Source: Flavobacteriales bacterium
GTDB taxonomy: Bacteria; Bacteroidota; Bacteroidia; NS11-12g; UBA955
Assembly (NCBI GenBank): GCA_947464515.1
Contig: CANHXF010000039.1
Span: 1 to 10,258, forward strand
Reading direction: 5' to 3'
Length of the DNA: 10,258 nt
The notes under the pieces: generated by a model
Database searches by the model: none
What the model was told of the DNA's origin: nothing
What the model saw: only the letters and a program-made list of their open reading frames with translations
In this document: positions 1 through 6,266 of the stretch, in pieces
How the letters are laid out: the number at the start of each line of letters is the position of its first letter
Numbering within the stretch: position 1 is the first letter of the stretch
Made by a program: the position numbers and the translations under genes

Positions 1-546
1 ATCTTTGAGGGGTTGGGGTTAGACATTTATTATGCTGACGCCATGGCGAAACGTTTGTATCAAACGGATTCTGAACTAAAGCAAGGTGTATTAAATCTCT
101 TTGGCGATGCTTCTTATGACAGCGACGGTGAATTGGTGCGACAGGTTTTGTCTGATGCAATTTATCGCGATCCCAAATTGCGCGAGGCTTTAAATGAACT
201 GGTTCATCCACGCGTATTCGCCGATTTCAAGGAATGGTGCGACCAAAAAAGGGCAATGGGAAAACCGTATGTGATTAAGGAGGCGGCGATTTTATTTGAA
301 TCGGGGGCCGACAAAACGGTGGATTTGGTGATAGGCGTAGTGGCTCCATTGCCGTTGCGATTGAAAAGGGTGATTGAACGGGATGGAGGAAACGAGGAAG
401 CTGTGATGCTTAGAGTTCAGTCTCAAACGCCACAAGAGCAATGGATGGATCGATGTGATTATATCATCAACAACGATGGCCAACTTCCTCTGGAAGCACA
501 GGTATTAACGATTCACGAGGCTTTATTGGCCAGGGCGAAAGCCTAA
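1..546 (+). CDS. coaE: Dephospho-CoA kinase (5' end outside the window)
   Basis: CoaE phosphorylates the 3'-hydroxyl of dephospho-CoA with ATP, the last step of coenzyme A synthesis, in the cytosol. The frame is open from base 1 (reading I-F-E-G-L-G-L-D-I-Y-Y-A-D), so the TTG at base 13 is not the real start. Roughly 20 N-terminal residues, including the P-loop GxxGxGKS, lie upstream of the window. Family hallmarks that remain are the YYADAMAKRLY segment (Asp for substrate binding), the LNELVHPRVF helix (compare LNxxxHP), the EAAILFESG strand-loop (compare the VPLLFE motif), the VVAPLPLRLKRVIERDG lid region and the terminal DYIINNDG (compare D-x-v-I-d-N-d-G). The visible 181 residues plus the missing P-loop fit the usual length of about 200. 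It runs convergent to nusB with only 40 bp between stop codons. The identification is firm; only the start is unseen. Confidence 0.93.
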   Translation: MFEGLGLDIYYADAMAKRLYQTDSELKQGVLNLFGDASYDSDGELVRQVLSDAIYRDPKLREALNELVHPRVFADFKEWCDQKRAMGKPYVIKEAAILFESGADKTVDLVIGVVAPLPLRLKRVIERDGGNEEAVMLRVQSQTPQEQWMDRCDYIINNDGQLPLEAQVLTIHEALLARAKA

Positions 547-586
547 GTTCCTTTCGGTTTGATATAATAAAAGGTAGGATATGAAT

Positions 587-1570
587 TTATTTATCGCGTA
601 GCCCGCGGCCGCTCTTTTGAATGAGCCCTTGAGATTCCATTACAATTCGCAGTTTGTCGAGTACGCCATTTACAAATCGAGAACTATTTGGTGTGCTATA
701 GTTTTTGGTGATTTCCAAATATTCGTTGATGGTTACCTTAACTGGGATTGTGGGGCAGTGAAGAAACTCGGTGAGTGTAAGTTTAATAATTAGCAAATCC
801 ATAATCGCAATCCTTGATGGATCCCAGTTGTCGGAAATTTCGGCGACTTGCGATTCATAGACTTTACTGTTTTTACAGGTTGTGGTAAAGAGATGTTGCG
901 CCATTTCTATTTCCTCTGAACTTTGCGTGGGTTTTTCGGGAATTGGAACGACACCATTTTCTTTAGCACCTTGAATGGTTTTTTCTATTTCTCTGGTGGT
1001 ATAGAGTTCATCATCCGACCAACCCGAGTAATAATCGTTTAAATTATCGAAAAAGGATTCTTTGGTTTCGAACAAATTGGCGTAAAACTCTTCCAAGAAT
1101 GCCTGTTGTTGTTGAAAAGAGGGGGCGTCAAATATGTTAATATCGCGGACAAATTCCCAAGTCTGCATCCATTCATAATATTGATCGAACTGTCCAACGA
1201 GTTCGCTCCAATCGAAAGAAAAATGTTTGCTTTTATTGTCTTCTACTTCGCGATGTATGTATTTGACCAGGGGCATTCTATCTAGAATCGATAGGTCGCG
1301 AATTTTTTGTTGATCGGGGTAGAATTTGGACTTTTCGATGGCTTGTTTTTCCAACAAATAGGTTGAAAGTTGAAATGGCAAATCGAGAAGAAAAAGGAAA
1401 AAATCATAACTCTGATTGATGCTATCGTTAAGATTAGCCAGGGTATTTTGATAATGTTCTTGTTGCGTGGGGGTAAGATTCTGCAACGAAACGTTGTCCG
1501 TATTTCCTCCTTGCTGATAGGAGTAAAGTGCCTGAAGGGCTTTGATGCGCACCAATCTTCTTGATATCAT
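587..1570 (-). CDS. nusB: Transcription antitermination factor NusB, long Bacteroidota form
   Basis: NusB binds boxA RNA together with NusE (ribosomal protein S10) and promotes antitermination of rRNA operons. The start is set at the ATG at 1568-1570, because the protein then begins MISRRLVRIKALQALYSY, the conserved first helix of NusB; the open frame runs 20 codons further upstream but that extension looks unrelated. The product is 327 residues against about 140 in E. coli. The extra length is a middle segment (about residues 20-240) rich in acidic and aromatic residues, as in other Bacteroidota NusB proteins. The canonical C-terminal domain begins near residue 248 with NWDPSRIAIMDLLIIK, then IPVKVTINEYLEITKNYSTP and FVNGVLDKL, all strongly NusB-like. 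The tail GRGLRDK is basic. It is divergent from fdx, with 92 bp between start codons. Confidence 0.93.
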   Translation of the reverse strand: MISRRLVRIKALQALYSYQQGGNTDNVSLQNLTPTQQEHYQNTLANLNDSINQSYDFFLFLLDLPFQLSTYLLEKQAIEKSKFYPDQQKIRDLSILDRMPLVKYIHREVEDNKSKHFSFDWSELVGQFDQYYEWMQTWEFVRDINIFDAPSFQQQQAFLEEFYANLFETKESFFDNLNDYYSGWSDDELYTTREIEKTIQGAKENGVVPIPEKPTQSSEEIEMAQHLFTTTCKNSKVYESQVAEISDNWDPSRIAIMDLLIIKLTLTEFLHCPTIPVKVTINEYLEITKNYSTPNSSRFVNGVLDKLRIVMESQGLIQKSGRGLRDK

Positions 1571-1582
1571 AGAACGAGGTTG

Positions 1583-1617
1583 CAAAGATACAAAAATTGG
1601 TCGTACTATTTCCACAA
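1583..1617 (-). promoter_or_regulatory. Putative nusB promoter (-7 TATCTTTG, weak -33 TTG)
   Basis: On the minus strand, TATCTTTGC (complement of 1582-1590) matches the Bacteroidota -7 consensus TAnnTTTG followed by a pyrimidine. A TTG (complement of 1615-1617) lies 24 bp upstream, slightly longer than the usual spacing. The predicted transcription start would fall only about 5-8 nt before the ATG at 1570, giving an almost leaderless mRNA. This is an inference from motif match and position alone. Confidence 0.4.
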
Positions 1618-1654
1618 TTTGGTGAAGCAATGCGGTTGCGAAGTATTAATTTTG
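1618..1654 (+). promoter_or_regulatory. Putative fdx-iscX promoter (-7 TAATTTTG, possible -33 TTTG)
   Basis: TAATTTTGC at 1647-1655 matches the Bacteroidota -7 element and ends 8 nt before the chosen fdx ATG at 1663. A TTTG at 1618-1621 is the only upstream -33 candidate, at 25 bp spacing, which is long. It sits back to back with the TTG of the divergent nusB promoter, so the two promoters would share about 75 bp. The -7 match is good; the -33 assignment is weak. Confidence 0.4.
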
Positions 1655-1662
1655 CATCTGAT

Positions 1663-1992
1663 ATGGCCAAGATTACATTTCAGTTTGAAGAGAAAAATCG
1701 TCCATCGATGGAGGTGAAAATGTTTGAGGGCGAATCTATATTGGATGTTGCACTTGATCATGACATTCATTTAAACCACAATTGTGGTGGTGTTTGCGGA
1801 TGCAGTACTTGTCACGTTTATATTGAGCAGGGTGAAGATTTTTTACCGGAGATGAGCGACCGTGAGGAAGAGTATGTTGATCGAGCCCGCGATCCAAAAT
1901 ATAACAGCCGATTGGCATGTCAGTGTAGATTGTCTGGTGGTGGCGACATCATTGTCATCGTACCGGATCAAAGCGGAATTATAGGACATTAA
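1663..1992 (+). CDS. fdx: Adrenodoxin-type [2Fe-2S] ferredoxin
   Basis: A small soluble electron carrier of the plant/adrenodoxin beta-grasp fold, 109 residues, the usual size for Isc-type Fdx. The start is the ATG at 1663 (MAKITFQFEE), which begins directly with the first beta strand; an earlier in-frame GTG at 1597 would add 22 residues overlapping the promoter region and is less likely. The cluster ligands are C41, C47, C50 and C86 in the pattern C-x5-C-x2-C-x35-C, typical of the vertebrate/ISC subfamily. GESILDVALDHDI (23-35) precedes the loop and SRLACQC (82-88) carries the fourth ligand. Two additional cysteines, C45 and C88, sit next to the ligands. It lies 11 bp upstream of iscX, so a role in iron-sulfur cluster assembly is likely, as for E. 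coli Fdx, which donates electrons to IscS/IscU. The electron donor is not evident here. Confidence 0.92.
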   Translation: MAKITFQFEEKNRPSMEVKMFEGESILDVALDHDIHLNHNCGGVCGCSTCHVYIEQGEDFLPEMSDREEEYVDRARDPKYNSRLACQCRLSGGGDIIVIVPDQSGIIGH

Positions 1993-2003
1993 ATAGAACG
2001 AAC

Positions 2004-2234
2004 ATGTACGAACCACCGATACAATGGACCGATTATGAGGATATCGCGATGAAGCTTTATGAGCGATTTGGCGAAGATTTTAATGAGGCGAAGATTTACA
2101 GAATCCGATTTACGGACTTATTAGAATGGGTTTTAGAGACTCCAAATTTTGCGGGTACTCGTGAAGATAGCAACGAAGGTCATTTAGAGATGATTCAGGC
2201 GCAATGGGTTTACGAATGGCGAGACAATCAGTAA
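2004..2234 (+). CDS. iscX: Fe-S cluster assembly accessory protein IscX (YfhJ family)
   Basis: A small acidic protein of 76 residues (E. coli IscX is 66). In other organisms it binds iron and the cysteine desulfurase IscS and modulates sulfur transfer during cluster assembly. Conserved IscX blocks are present in order: QWTDYEDIAMKLYERF (compare WTDxxxIxxxLyd), IRFTDLLEWV (compare VRFTDxxxW) and SNEGHLEMIQAQWVYEW (compare SNExxLExIxxxWxdE). Relative to E. coli it has a short N-terminal extension (MYEPPI) and a few extra residues before RFTD. It follows fdx by 11 bp and is almost certainly cotranscribed with it, repeating the fdx-iscX order of the proteobacterial isc operon. No IscR, IscS, IscU, IscA, HscA or HscB gene is in the window. 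Confidence 0.9.
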   Translation: MYEPPIQWTDYEDIAMKLYERFGEDFNEAKIYRIRFTDLLEWVLETPNFAGTREDSNEGHLEMIQAQWVYEWRDNQ

Positions 2235-2240
2235 AAGATT

Positions 2241-2248
2241 TAATTTTG
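2241..2248 (+). promoter_or_regulatory. Possible -7 element upstream of the acyl-CoA dehydrogenase
   Basis: TAATTTTG in the AT-rich 34-bp gap between iscX and the dehydrogenase matches TAnnTTTG and lies 20 nt before the ATG. No TTG is found at an acceptable -33 distance. It could be an internal promoter or a chance match in AT-rich sequence; readthrough from fdx-iscX is equally possible. Confidence 0.25.
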
Positions 2249-2268
2249 TAATTATAAATAAAGAAAAT

Positions 2269-3411
2269 ATGATGGATTTTGAATTAAGCGAGGAGCATTT
2301 GGCAGTTCAGCAAGCGGCACGTGATTTTGCTCAAACAGAGTTGTTACCAGGTGTGATTGAGCGCGACAACGAGCAGAAATTCCCCTACGAGCAAATCAAG
2401 AAAATGGGCGAATTGGGCTTTATGGGCATGATGGTTAACCCCAAATATGGTGGTGGTGGAATGGATGCCATTTCATATGTTTTGGCGATGGAAGAGATTT
2501 CAAAGGTTGATGCTTCTGCGAGTGTATGTATGAGTGTAAACAACTCTTTGGTTTGTTGGGGTTTAGAGGAGTATGGAAACGAAGAGCAGAAAATGAAATA
2601 TTTGGTTGAATTGGCAAGCGGTCAAAAAATCGGAGCATTTTTATTGAGTGAGCCTGAGGCGGGTAGCGATGCAACAAGTCAGCGTACAACTGCGGTTGAT
2701 ATGGGTGATTATTACTTAATGAACGGTACTAAGAACTGGATCACCAATGGAAATTCAGCGAGTTATTATTTGGTAATTGCTCAAACGGATGTCGAAAAAA
2801 AACACAAGGGAATCAACGCGTTTATCGTAGAAAAAGCTTGGGACGGTGTAACGGTTGGAAAGAAGGAAGACAAATTGGGTATCCGCGGAAGTGATACACA
2901 TAGCATTATGTTCCAAGATGTAAAAGTTCCGAAGGCGAATCGCATTGGCGAAGACGGATTCGGTTTCAAGTTTGCGATGAAGGTTTTAAGTGGTGGAAGA
3001 ATTGGAATTGCTGCGCAGGCTTTGGGTATCGCTAGTGGTGCCTATGAGTTGTCGTTGAAATATTCAAAAGAGCGCAAAGCATTTGGTACCGAGATTAAGA
3101 ATCACCAGGCCATTGCATTCAAATTGGCAGATATGGCTACCGAGATTGAGGCGGCGCGTTTGCTTTGTATGAAGGCGGCTTGGATGAAGGATCAGCACAT
3201 GAACTATGATCGTGCGAGTTCTATGGCGAAATTGTTTGCTTCTGAGGTGGCGATGAAGACGGCGGTTGAGGCTGTTCAGATTCACGGTGGTTATGGCTAT
3301 GTGAAAGAGTATCACGTAGAACGAATGATGCGTGATGCCAAGATTACACAGATTTATGAGGGAACCAGCGAAGTTCAGCGTGTGGTTATTTCTCGTGATA
3401 TTTTGAAATAA
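2269..3411 (+). CDS. Acyl-CoA dehydrogenase, short-chain/butyryl-CoA type
   Basis: An FAD-dependent enzyme that oxidises acyl-CoA to trans-2-enoyl-CoA, passing electrons to electron-transfer flavoprotein. The 380 residues are full length for a short-chain enzyme. The order is an N-terminal helical domain (FELSEEHLAVQQAARDFAQTE), the central beta domain with LLSEPEAGSDAT and KNWITNG (flavin and substrate contacts), and a C-terminal helical domain with RKAFGTEIKNHQAIAFKLADM. The signature QIHGGYGYVKEYHVERMMRD is followed by ITQIYEGTSEVQR. E364 in YEGT is at the position of the catalytic base of butyryl/short-chain enzymes. The start has two adjacent ATGs (2269 and 2272); family alignment slightly favours the second. 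Substrate chain length cannot be settled from sequence alone; beta-oxidation or branched-chain amino-acid breakdown are both possible. It ends 18 bp before a strong terminator. Confidence 0.92.
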   Translation: MMDFELSEEHLAVQQAARDFAQTELLPGVIERDNEQKFPYEQIKKMGELGFMGMMVNPKYGGGGMDAISYVLAMEEISKVDASASVCMSVNNSLVCWGLEEYGNEEQKMKYLVELASGQKIGAFLLSEPEAGSDATSQRTTAVDMGDYYLMNGTKNWITNGNSASYYLVIAQTDVEKKHKGINAFIVEKAWDGVTVGKKEDKLGIRGSDTHSIMFQDVKVPKANRIGEDGFGFKFAMKVLSGGRIGIAAQALGIASGAYELSLKYSKERKAFGTEIKNHQAIAFKLADMATEIEAARLLCMKAAWMKDQHMNYDRASSMAKLFASEVAMKTAVEAVQIHGGYGYVKEYHVERMMRDAKITQIYEGTSEVQRVVISRDILK

Positions 3412-3429
3412 AATTTCTGAATTTATAGG

Positions 3430-3484
3430 GTTGTGCCCGAAACGGATATAAACGTTTATATCCGTTTCGGGCACAACTGTTTTT
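3430..3484 (+). terminator. Rho-independent terminator with a 48-bp perfect palindrome
   Basis: Bases 3430-3453 and 3454-3477 are exact reverse complements (24 + 24 bp, symmetry axis between 3453 and 3454), starting GTTGTGCCCGAAACGG and ending CCGTTTCGGGCACAAC. The hairpin is followed by TGTTTTT (3478-3484). It lies 18 bp after the acyl-CoA dehydrogenase stop. The stem is much longer than needed for termination and has no mismatches. Confidence 0.85.
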
Positions 3485-3507
3485 ATGCCTTCTTATGAGA
3501 TTGCGGC

Positions 3508-3846
3508 ATGGAAATGAAAAGTTATGAAGACATGGCATGGCAGTTGGGCATCAACACCATTGAAACCGTGCACAGAATGAAGTCGGCCGAATTTGTTACG
3601 CTGGGAGAGGAAATGTTAAAGGCGGCTAAGCTAATCCAAAGCGGAGGTGTATTGGCAACCCAAGGCGAAATTTACGAGGCGTATCAGCGGTGTTTGCGAT
3701 TAATGAGCTACTTGCAAGCCGTTGAATCGATGGGATTAATTAGTGCTGCAGAGTATCGGGATTTTGAAATACAGATACTCTCGCTCACACAGCGATTGCA
3801 GTCGGCGTATAAGTCGACAAGCCCGAACATTACACCCCAATGTTAA
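3508..3846 (+). CDS. Small helical protein, divergent four-helix-bundle (S23-like) family
   Basis: A 112-residue protein that is probably all helical and soluble, with no signal peptide or membrane segment. It resembles the four-helix-bundle family first seen in 23S rRNA intervening sequences (TIGR02436 type). The N-terminal SYEDMAWQLGINTIETVHRM aligns with the usual xYkdLxvWqkamxLvxxiY helix. The C-terminal YLQAVESMGLISAAEYRDFE matches the E-xxlxxaxxLGyIsxexy turn that precedes the last helix. However, the usual central motif (tsQirRAavSIpsNIAEG) is replaced by EEMLKAAKLIQSGGVLATQG and is barely recognisable, so the assignment is tentative. ATG at 3508 is used; ATG at 3514 is an alternative. 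No molecular function can be given. It begins 24 bp after the terminator, with no clear promoter of its own, and its stop overlaps the putative Pho box. It could also be a lineage-specific protein of unrelated origin. Confidence 0.65.
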   Translation: MEMKSYEDMAWQLGINTIETVHRMKSAEFVTLGEEMLKAAKLIQSGGVLATQGEIYEAYQRCLRLMSYLQAVESMGLISAAEYRDFEIQILSLTQRLQSAYKSTSPNITPQC

Positions 3847-3870
3847 CTTTGTGTTAAACATGGATTAACG
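3843..3870 (+). promoter_or_regulatory. Putative Pho box: three 11-bp-pitch TTAA direct repeats
   Basis: TTAACT at 3843, TTAAAC at 3854 and TTAACG at 3865 are spaced exactly 11 bp apart, one helical turn, with a degenerate fourth unit (TTCTTG) at 3876. Pho boxes bound by PhoB/PhoP-type regulators are direct repeats at 11-bp pitch, and TTAA-cored units are known in Bacillus and cyanobacteria. The location, 58 bp upstream of the DUF47/Pit pair and just before a -7 element lacking a good -33, is what an activator-dependent phosphate promoter should look like. The first unit includes the TAA stop of the preceding gene. The regulator assignment is inference. Confidence 0.5.
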
Positions 3871-3894
3871 CCTTTTTCTTGCTCGTGCTGTGGG

Positions 3895-3902
3895 TAATTT
3901 TG
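3895..3902 (+). promoter_or_regulatory. Putative -7 element of the DUF47-pit operon
   Basis: TAATTTTG matches TAnnTTTG and lies 25 nt before the ATG at 3928, giving a short leader. The only nearby TTG (3879-3881) is 13 bp away, too close for a normal -33, which fits activator dependence through the upstream repeats. Confidence 0.45.
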
Positions 3903-3927
3903 TGTGAACCAAAATAATAGTACAATC

Positions 3928-4575
3928 ATGGCATTAAACAACATTCTGAGCGTTTTTTTACCGAAGGACAAGGTATTTTATAGTTTGTTTGAGCAAACAG
4001 CTCAAAACGTAACCGAGATGGGTAAATTATTGCATCAATATGTATTTGAAGCCGACCCTAATATTCGTTTGAAAATTAGCAAGCAGATAGAAGATTATGA
4101 GCACAAAAACGATGAAATAACACATAATATTTTTACTGAATTGGGTAAAAACTTTATTACACCATTTGATCGTGAGGACATTCACTATTTAGCTTCTGCC
4201 ATGGATGATGTTGCTGATTACATACATGCCTCTTGCAAAAAAATGCAATTTCATGGGGTAAATCCACATGAGCAAGGAATTCAGAGTTTAGCTGAAATCA
4301 TCATGCAAAGTGCTGCGGAAGTGGGAAAGGCGGTTATGCAATTGCGTGAATTAAAGCGACCAGAGAAAATCATGGAATGCCTGGTTCGAATCAACAGTTT
4401 TGAAAATCACGCTGACAATGTTTTTGACATGAGCATTAAGAATTTATTTGAAGTGGAAAATGATTTTAAAGAACTTATTCGTAAGCGCGAAGTTTATACA
4501 GTTATGGAGGTTGCTACTGACAAATGCGAAGATGTTGGGAATGTGATTGAAACGATTATTGTTAAATACGCGTAA
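3928..4575 (+). CDS. PhoU-like DUF47 protein, Pit accessory
   Basis: A 215-residue all-helical cytosolic protein of the DUF47 family (PhoU_div, PF01865). Members are distant PhoU relatives, usually next to Pit transporters and thought to regulate phosphate uptake. The start is the ATG at 3928 (MALNNILSVFLPKDKVFYSLFE); an upstream in-frame GTG at 3904 would place the start on the -7 region. The PhoU-type metal-binding pattern occurs twice: E58-xxx-D62 in EDYEHKNDEITHNIF, followed by FITPFDREDIHYLASAMDDVADYI (78-99), and E159-xxx-D163 in INSFENHADNVFD, followed by ATDKCEDVGNVIETIIVKYA near the C-terminus. These are the most conserved blocks of the family. pit follows after 23 bp, so the two are surely one transcription unit. 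Whether it gates Pit or signals to a kinase is not shown by the sequence. Confidence 0.9.
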   Translation: MALNNILSVFLPKDKVFYSLFEQTAQNVTEMGKLLHQYVFEADPNIRLKISKQIEDYEHKNDEITHNIFTELGKNFITPFDREDIHYLASAMDDVADYIHASCKKMQFHGVNPHEQGIQSLAEIIMQSAAEVGKAVMQLRELKRPEKIMECLVRINSFENHADNVFDMSIKNLFEVENDFKELIRKREVYTVMEVATDKCEDVGNVIETIIVKYA

Positions 4576-4598
4576 CTGAAATAAGAATACAATAAATC

Positions 4599-6266
4599 AT
4601 GTCGACCCTTGTTATAGTAATCATTGTATTGGCATTGGTGTTTGATTACATCAATGGTTTTCATGATGCTGCCAACTCGATTGCAACAGTGGTGAGCACC
4701 AAAGTGCTTACTCCATTGCAGGCTGTGTTGTGGGCGGCGTTGTTTAATTCGGTGGCATTTTTTATTTTCAAGGACCACGCCGTTGCGAATACAATTGCCA
4801 AAACAGTAATTGATAATTATATCACTTTACCAGTAATTTTGGCTGGTTTGGTTGCTGCGATCTTTTGGAATTTGCTTACTTGGTGGTTCGGAATACCTAG
4901 TTCATCGAGCCATACGTTGATTGGTGGATTTGCAGGGGCTGCGTTGGCACATGCATATTTTGTGAAGGGATGGGTTCCATTTGGGGAAGTTGTGGAAATG
5001 GACAAAATCACAAAAACGGTCTATTTTATTTTGTTGGCGCCGTTAATTGGTATGGTGATTTCCATTTTTATCACTGTTGTAACGATTAAAAGAAATGTTT
5101 ACGGAAGACTGCTTTTGATTTTATTGTCGGCCGTGGGAATGTGGTTCCTATTTGGCACCTACAGACAGACTAAGTTGGAAGATAATTTGTCGAAGTTTTA
5201 TAAAGTTGACAAGTATAAGAAAGAGCTAGAAAAAAGCCCGGGGAATTCAAAAATCACGAAGAAACTAGATCAGGCGACGGCAAATTTCAATCTTAGTAAA
5301 CCATTTTTAAAGAATTTTGATTCCGAGGGTCCTAGCAAAATAGCGGGAGATATTGCGGCTGTTGTTGACTTAAAATACATTGAGAATAGCAAGGTTAAAG
5401 GGATTGTTGCAAAAAAGCTAAAGATTGACCAAAGCAAGAAAGCTGCATTTTATGACCCAGCGCTGTTGCCTTTACAAATTGCAGCAGAAAGTGCATTGGA
5501 TGAATGTGCACCTATCATAGAAAATTATCAGGCGGCAGGGGTAGATAGCACGGCTAGTGCATTAACTCATAAGTTGGGTATGGACAAAGTGGGTGATTAT
5601 GACAAGTTTAAAAAGAGCTTGGCTGTGAATGCGAAAAGCGACTTAGAGAAAGAGTTGGATAGGGCGGATAATCGGATGTTGTTGTATTGTATTTTCTGTG
5701 TGATTGGAATTTTCATGTTGAGCTATATTTATTGTGAGTTGATTCAAAAACCCACGGCAAATCGCATGGTGAACATGTTCAAAAAGTTGCAGTTATTGTC
5801 AAGTGCAGCATTCTCAATTGGCCATGGCGGAAACGATGCTCAGAAGGTAATGGGTATTATTGGCGCTGCATTAATTGCAGATAATTACATTTCAGAGTTT
5901 AGCGAATTGCCCAATTGGGTGCCTATGGCTTGTTACGTAGCAATCGGTTTGGGTACCATGAGTGGCGGTTGGAAAATCATAAAAACCATGGGAACTAAAA
6001 TTACGAAAGTGACCCCATTGGAAGGTGTAAGTGCTGAAACTGCAGGAGCGATTACTTTGTTCATGACAGAACAGATGGGTATTCCAGTGAGTACAACACA
6101 TACGATAACAGGATCAATTATAGGTGTTGGCGCAACAAAACGATTGAGTGCGGTGCGATGGGGTGTTACTAGAAACCTATTGGTTGCCTGGATTATTACG
6201 ATTCCCGTGAGTGCTTTGGTTGCGGGTCTGTGTTATTTGCTATTAACCCTATTTGGAATTAAATAG
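4599..6266 (+). CDS. pit: Inorganic phosphate transporter, Pit family
   Basis: A low-affinity phosphate (or metal-phosphate) permease of the inner membrane, PHO4/Pit family. Both family signatures are present: FDYINGFHDAANSIAT (15-30) with its partner FSIGHGGNDAQKVMG (405-419), and the paired re-entrant motifs GIPSSSSHTLIGG (98-110) and GIPVSTTHTITGS (494-506). These reflect the internal inverted-repeat fold. Hydrophobic segments cluster at about 2-20, 41-57, 76-97, 105-122, 141-162 and 169-187 in the first half, and from about 359 to the end in the second. Between them, residues 188-358 form a hydrophilic Lys/Glu/Asp-rich region of about 170 residues, longer than the loop in small Pit proteins; by analogy with other PiT proteins it may be cytoplasmic. 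It is downstream of and cotranscribed with the DUF47 gene, and probably controlled by the upstream TTAA repeats. Confidence 0.95.
   Translation: MSTLVIVIIVLALVFDYINGFHDAANSIATVVSTKVLTPLQAVLWAALFNSVAFFIFKDHAVANTIAKTVIDNYITLPVILAGLVAAIFWNLLTWWFGIPSSSSHTLIGGFAGAALAHAYFVKGWVPFGEVVEMDKITKTVYFILLAPLIGMVISIFITVVTIKRNVYGRLLLILLSAVGMWFLFGTYRQTKLEDNLSKFYKVDKYKKELEKSPGNSKITKKLDQATANFNLSKPFLKNFDSEGPSKIAGDIAAVVDLKYIENSKVKGIVAKKLKIDQSKKAAFYDPALLPLQIAAESALDECAPIIENYQAAGVDSTASALTHKLGMDKVGDYDKFKKSLAVNAKSDLEKELDRADNRMLLYCIFCVIGIFMLSYIYCELIQKPTANRMVNMFKKLQLLSSAAFSIGHGGNDAQKVMGIIGAALIADNYISEFSELPNWVPMACYVAIGLGTMSGGWKIIKTMGTKITKVTPLEGVSAETAGAITLFMTEQMGIPVSTTHTITGSIIGVGATKRLSAVRWGVTRNLLVAWIITIPVSALVAGLCYLLLTLFGIK

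Noticed and set aside
13..15. TTG at base 13 as the start of coaE
   Set aside because: The frame is open to base 1 and the preceding codons (I-F-E-G) match the family, so the true start is upstream of the window.
550..574. CCTTT...AAAGG inverted repeat between coaE and nusB as a bidirectional terminator
   Set aside because: Only a 5-bp AT-rich stem with a 15-nt loop and no clear T-run; too weak to call.
3064..3474. Long antisense open frame opposite the acyl-CoA dehydrogenase
   Set aside because: It lies wholly opposite a confidently identified enzyme, has no recognisable motifs, and runs through the terminator palindrome; it is a reading-frame shadow.
3844..3851. TAACTTTG as an additional -7 promoter element before the DUF47 gene
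   Set aside because: It matches the consensus, but it overlaps the previous gene's stop codon and the first TTAA repeat, has no -33 partner, and a better placed -7 element lies at 3895-3902.
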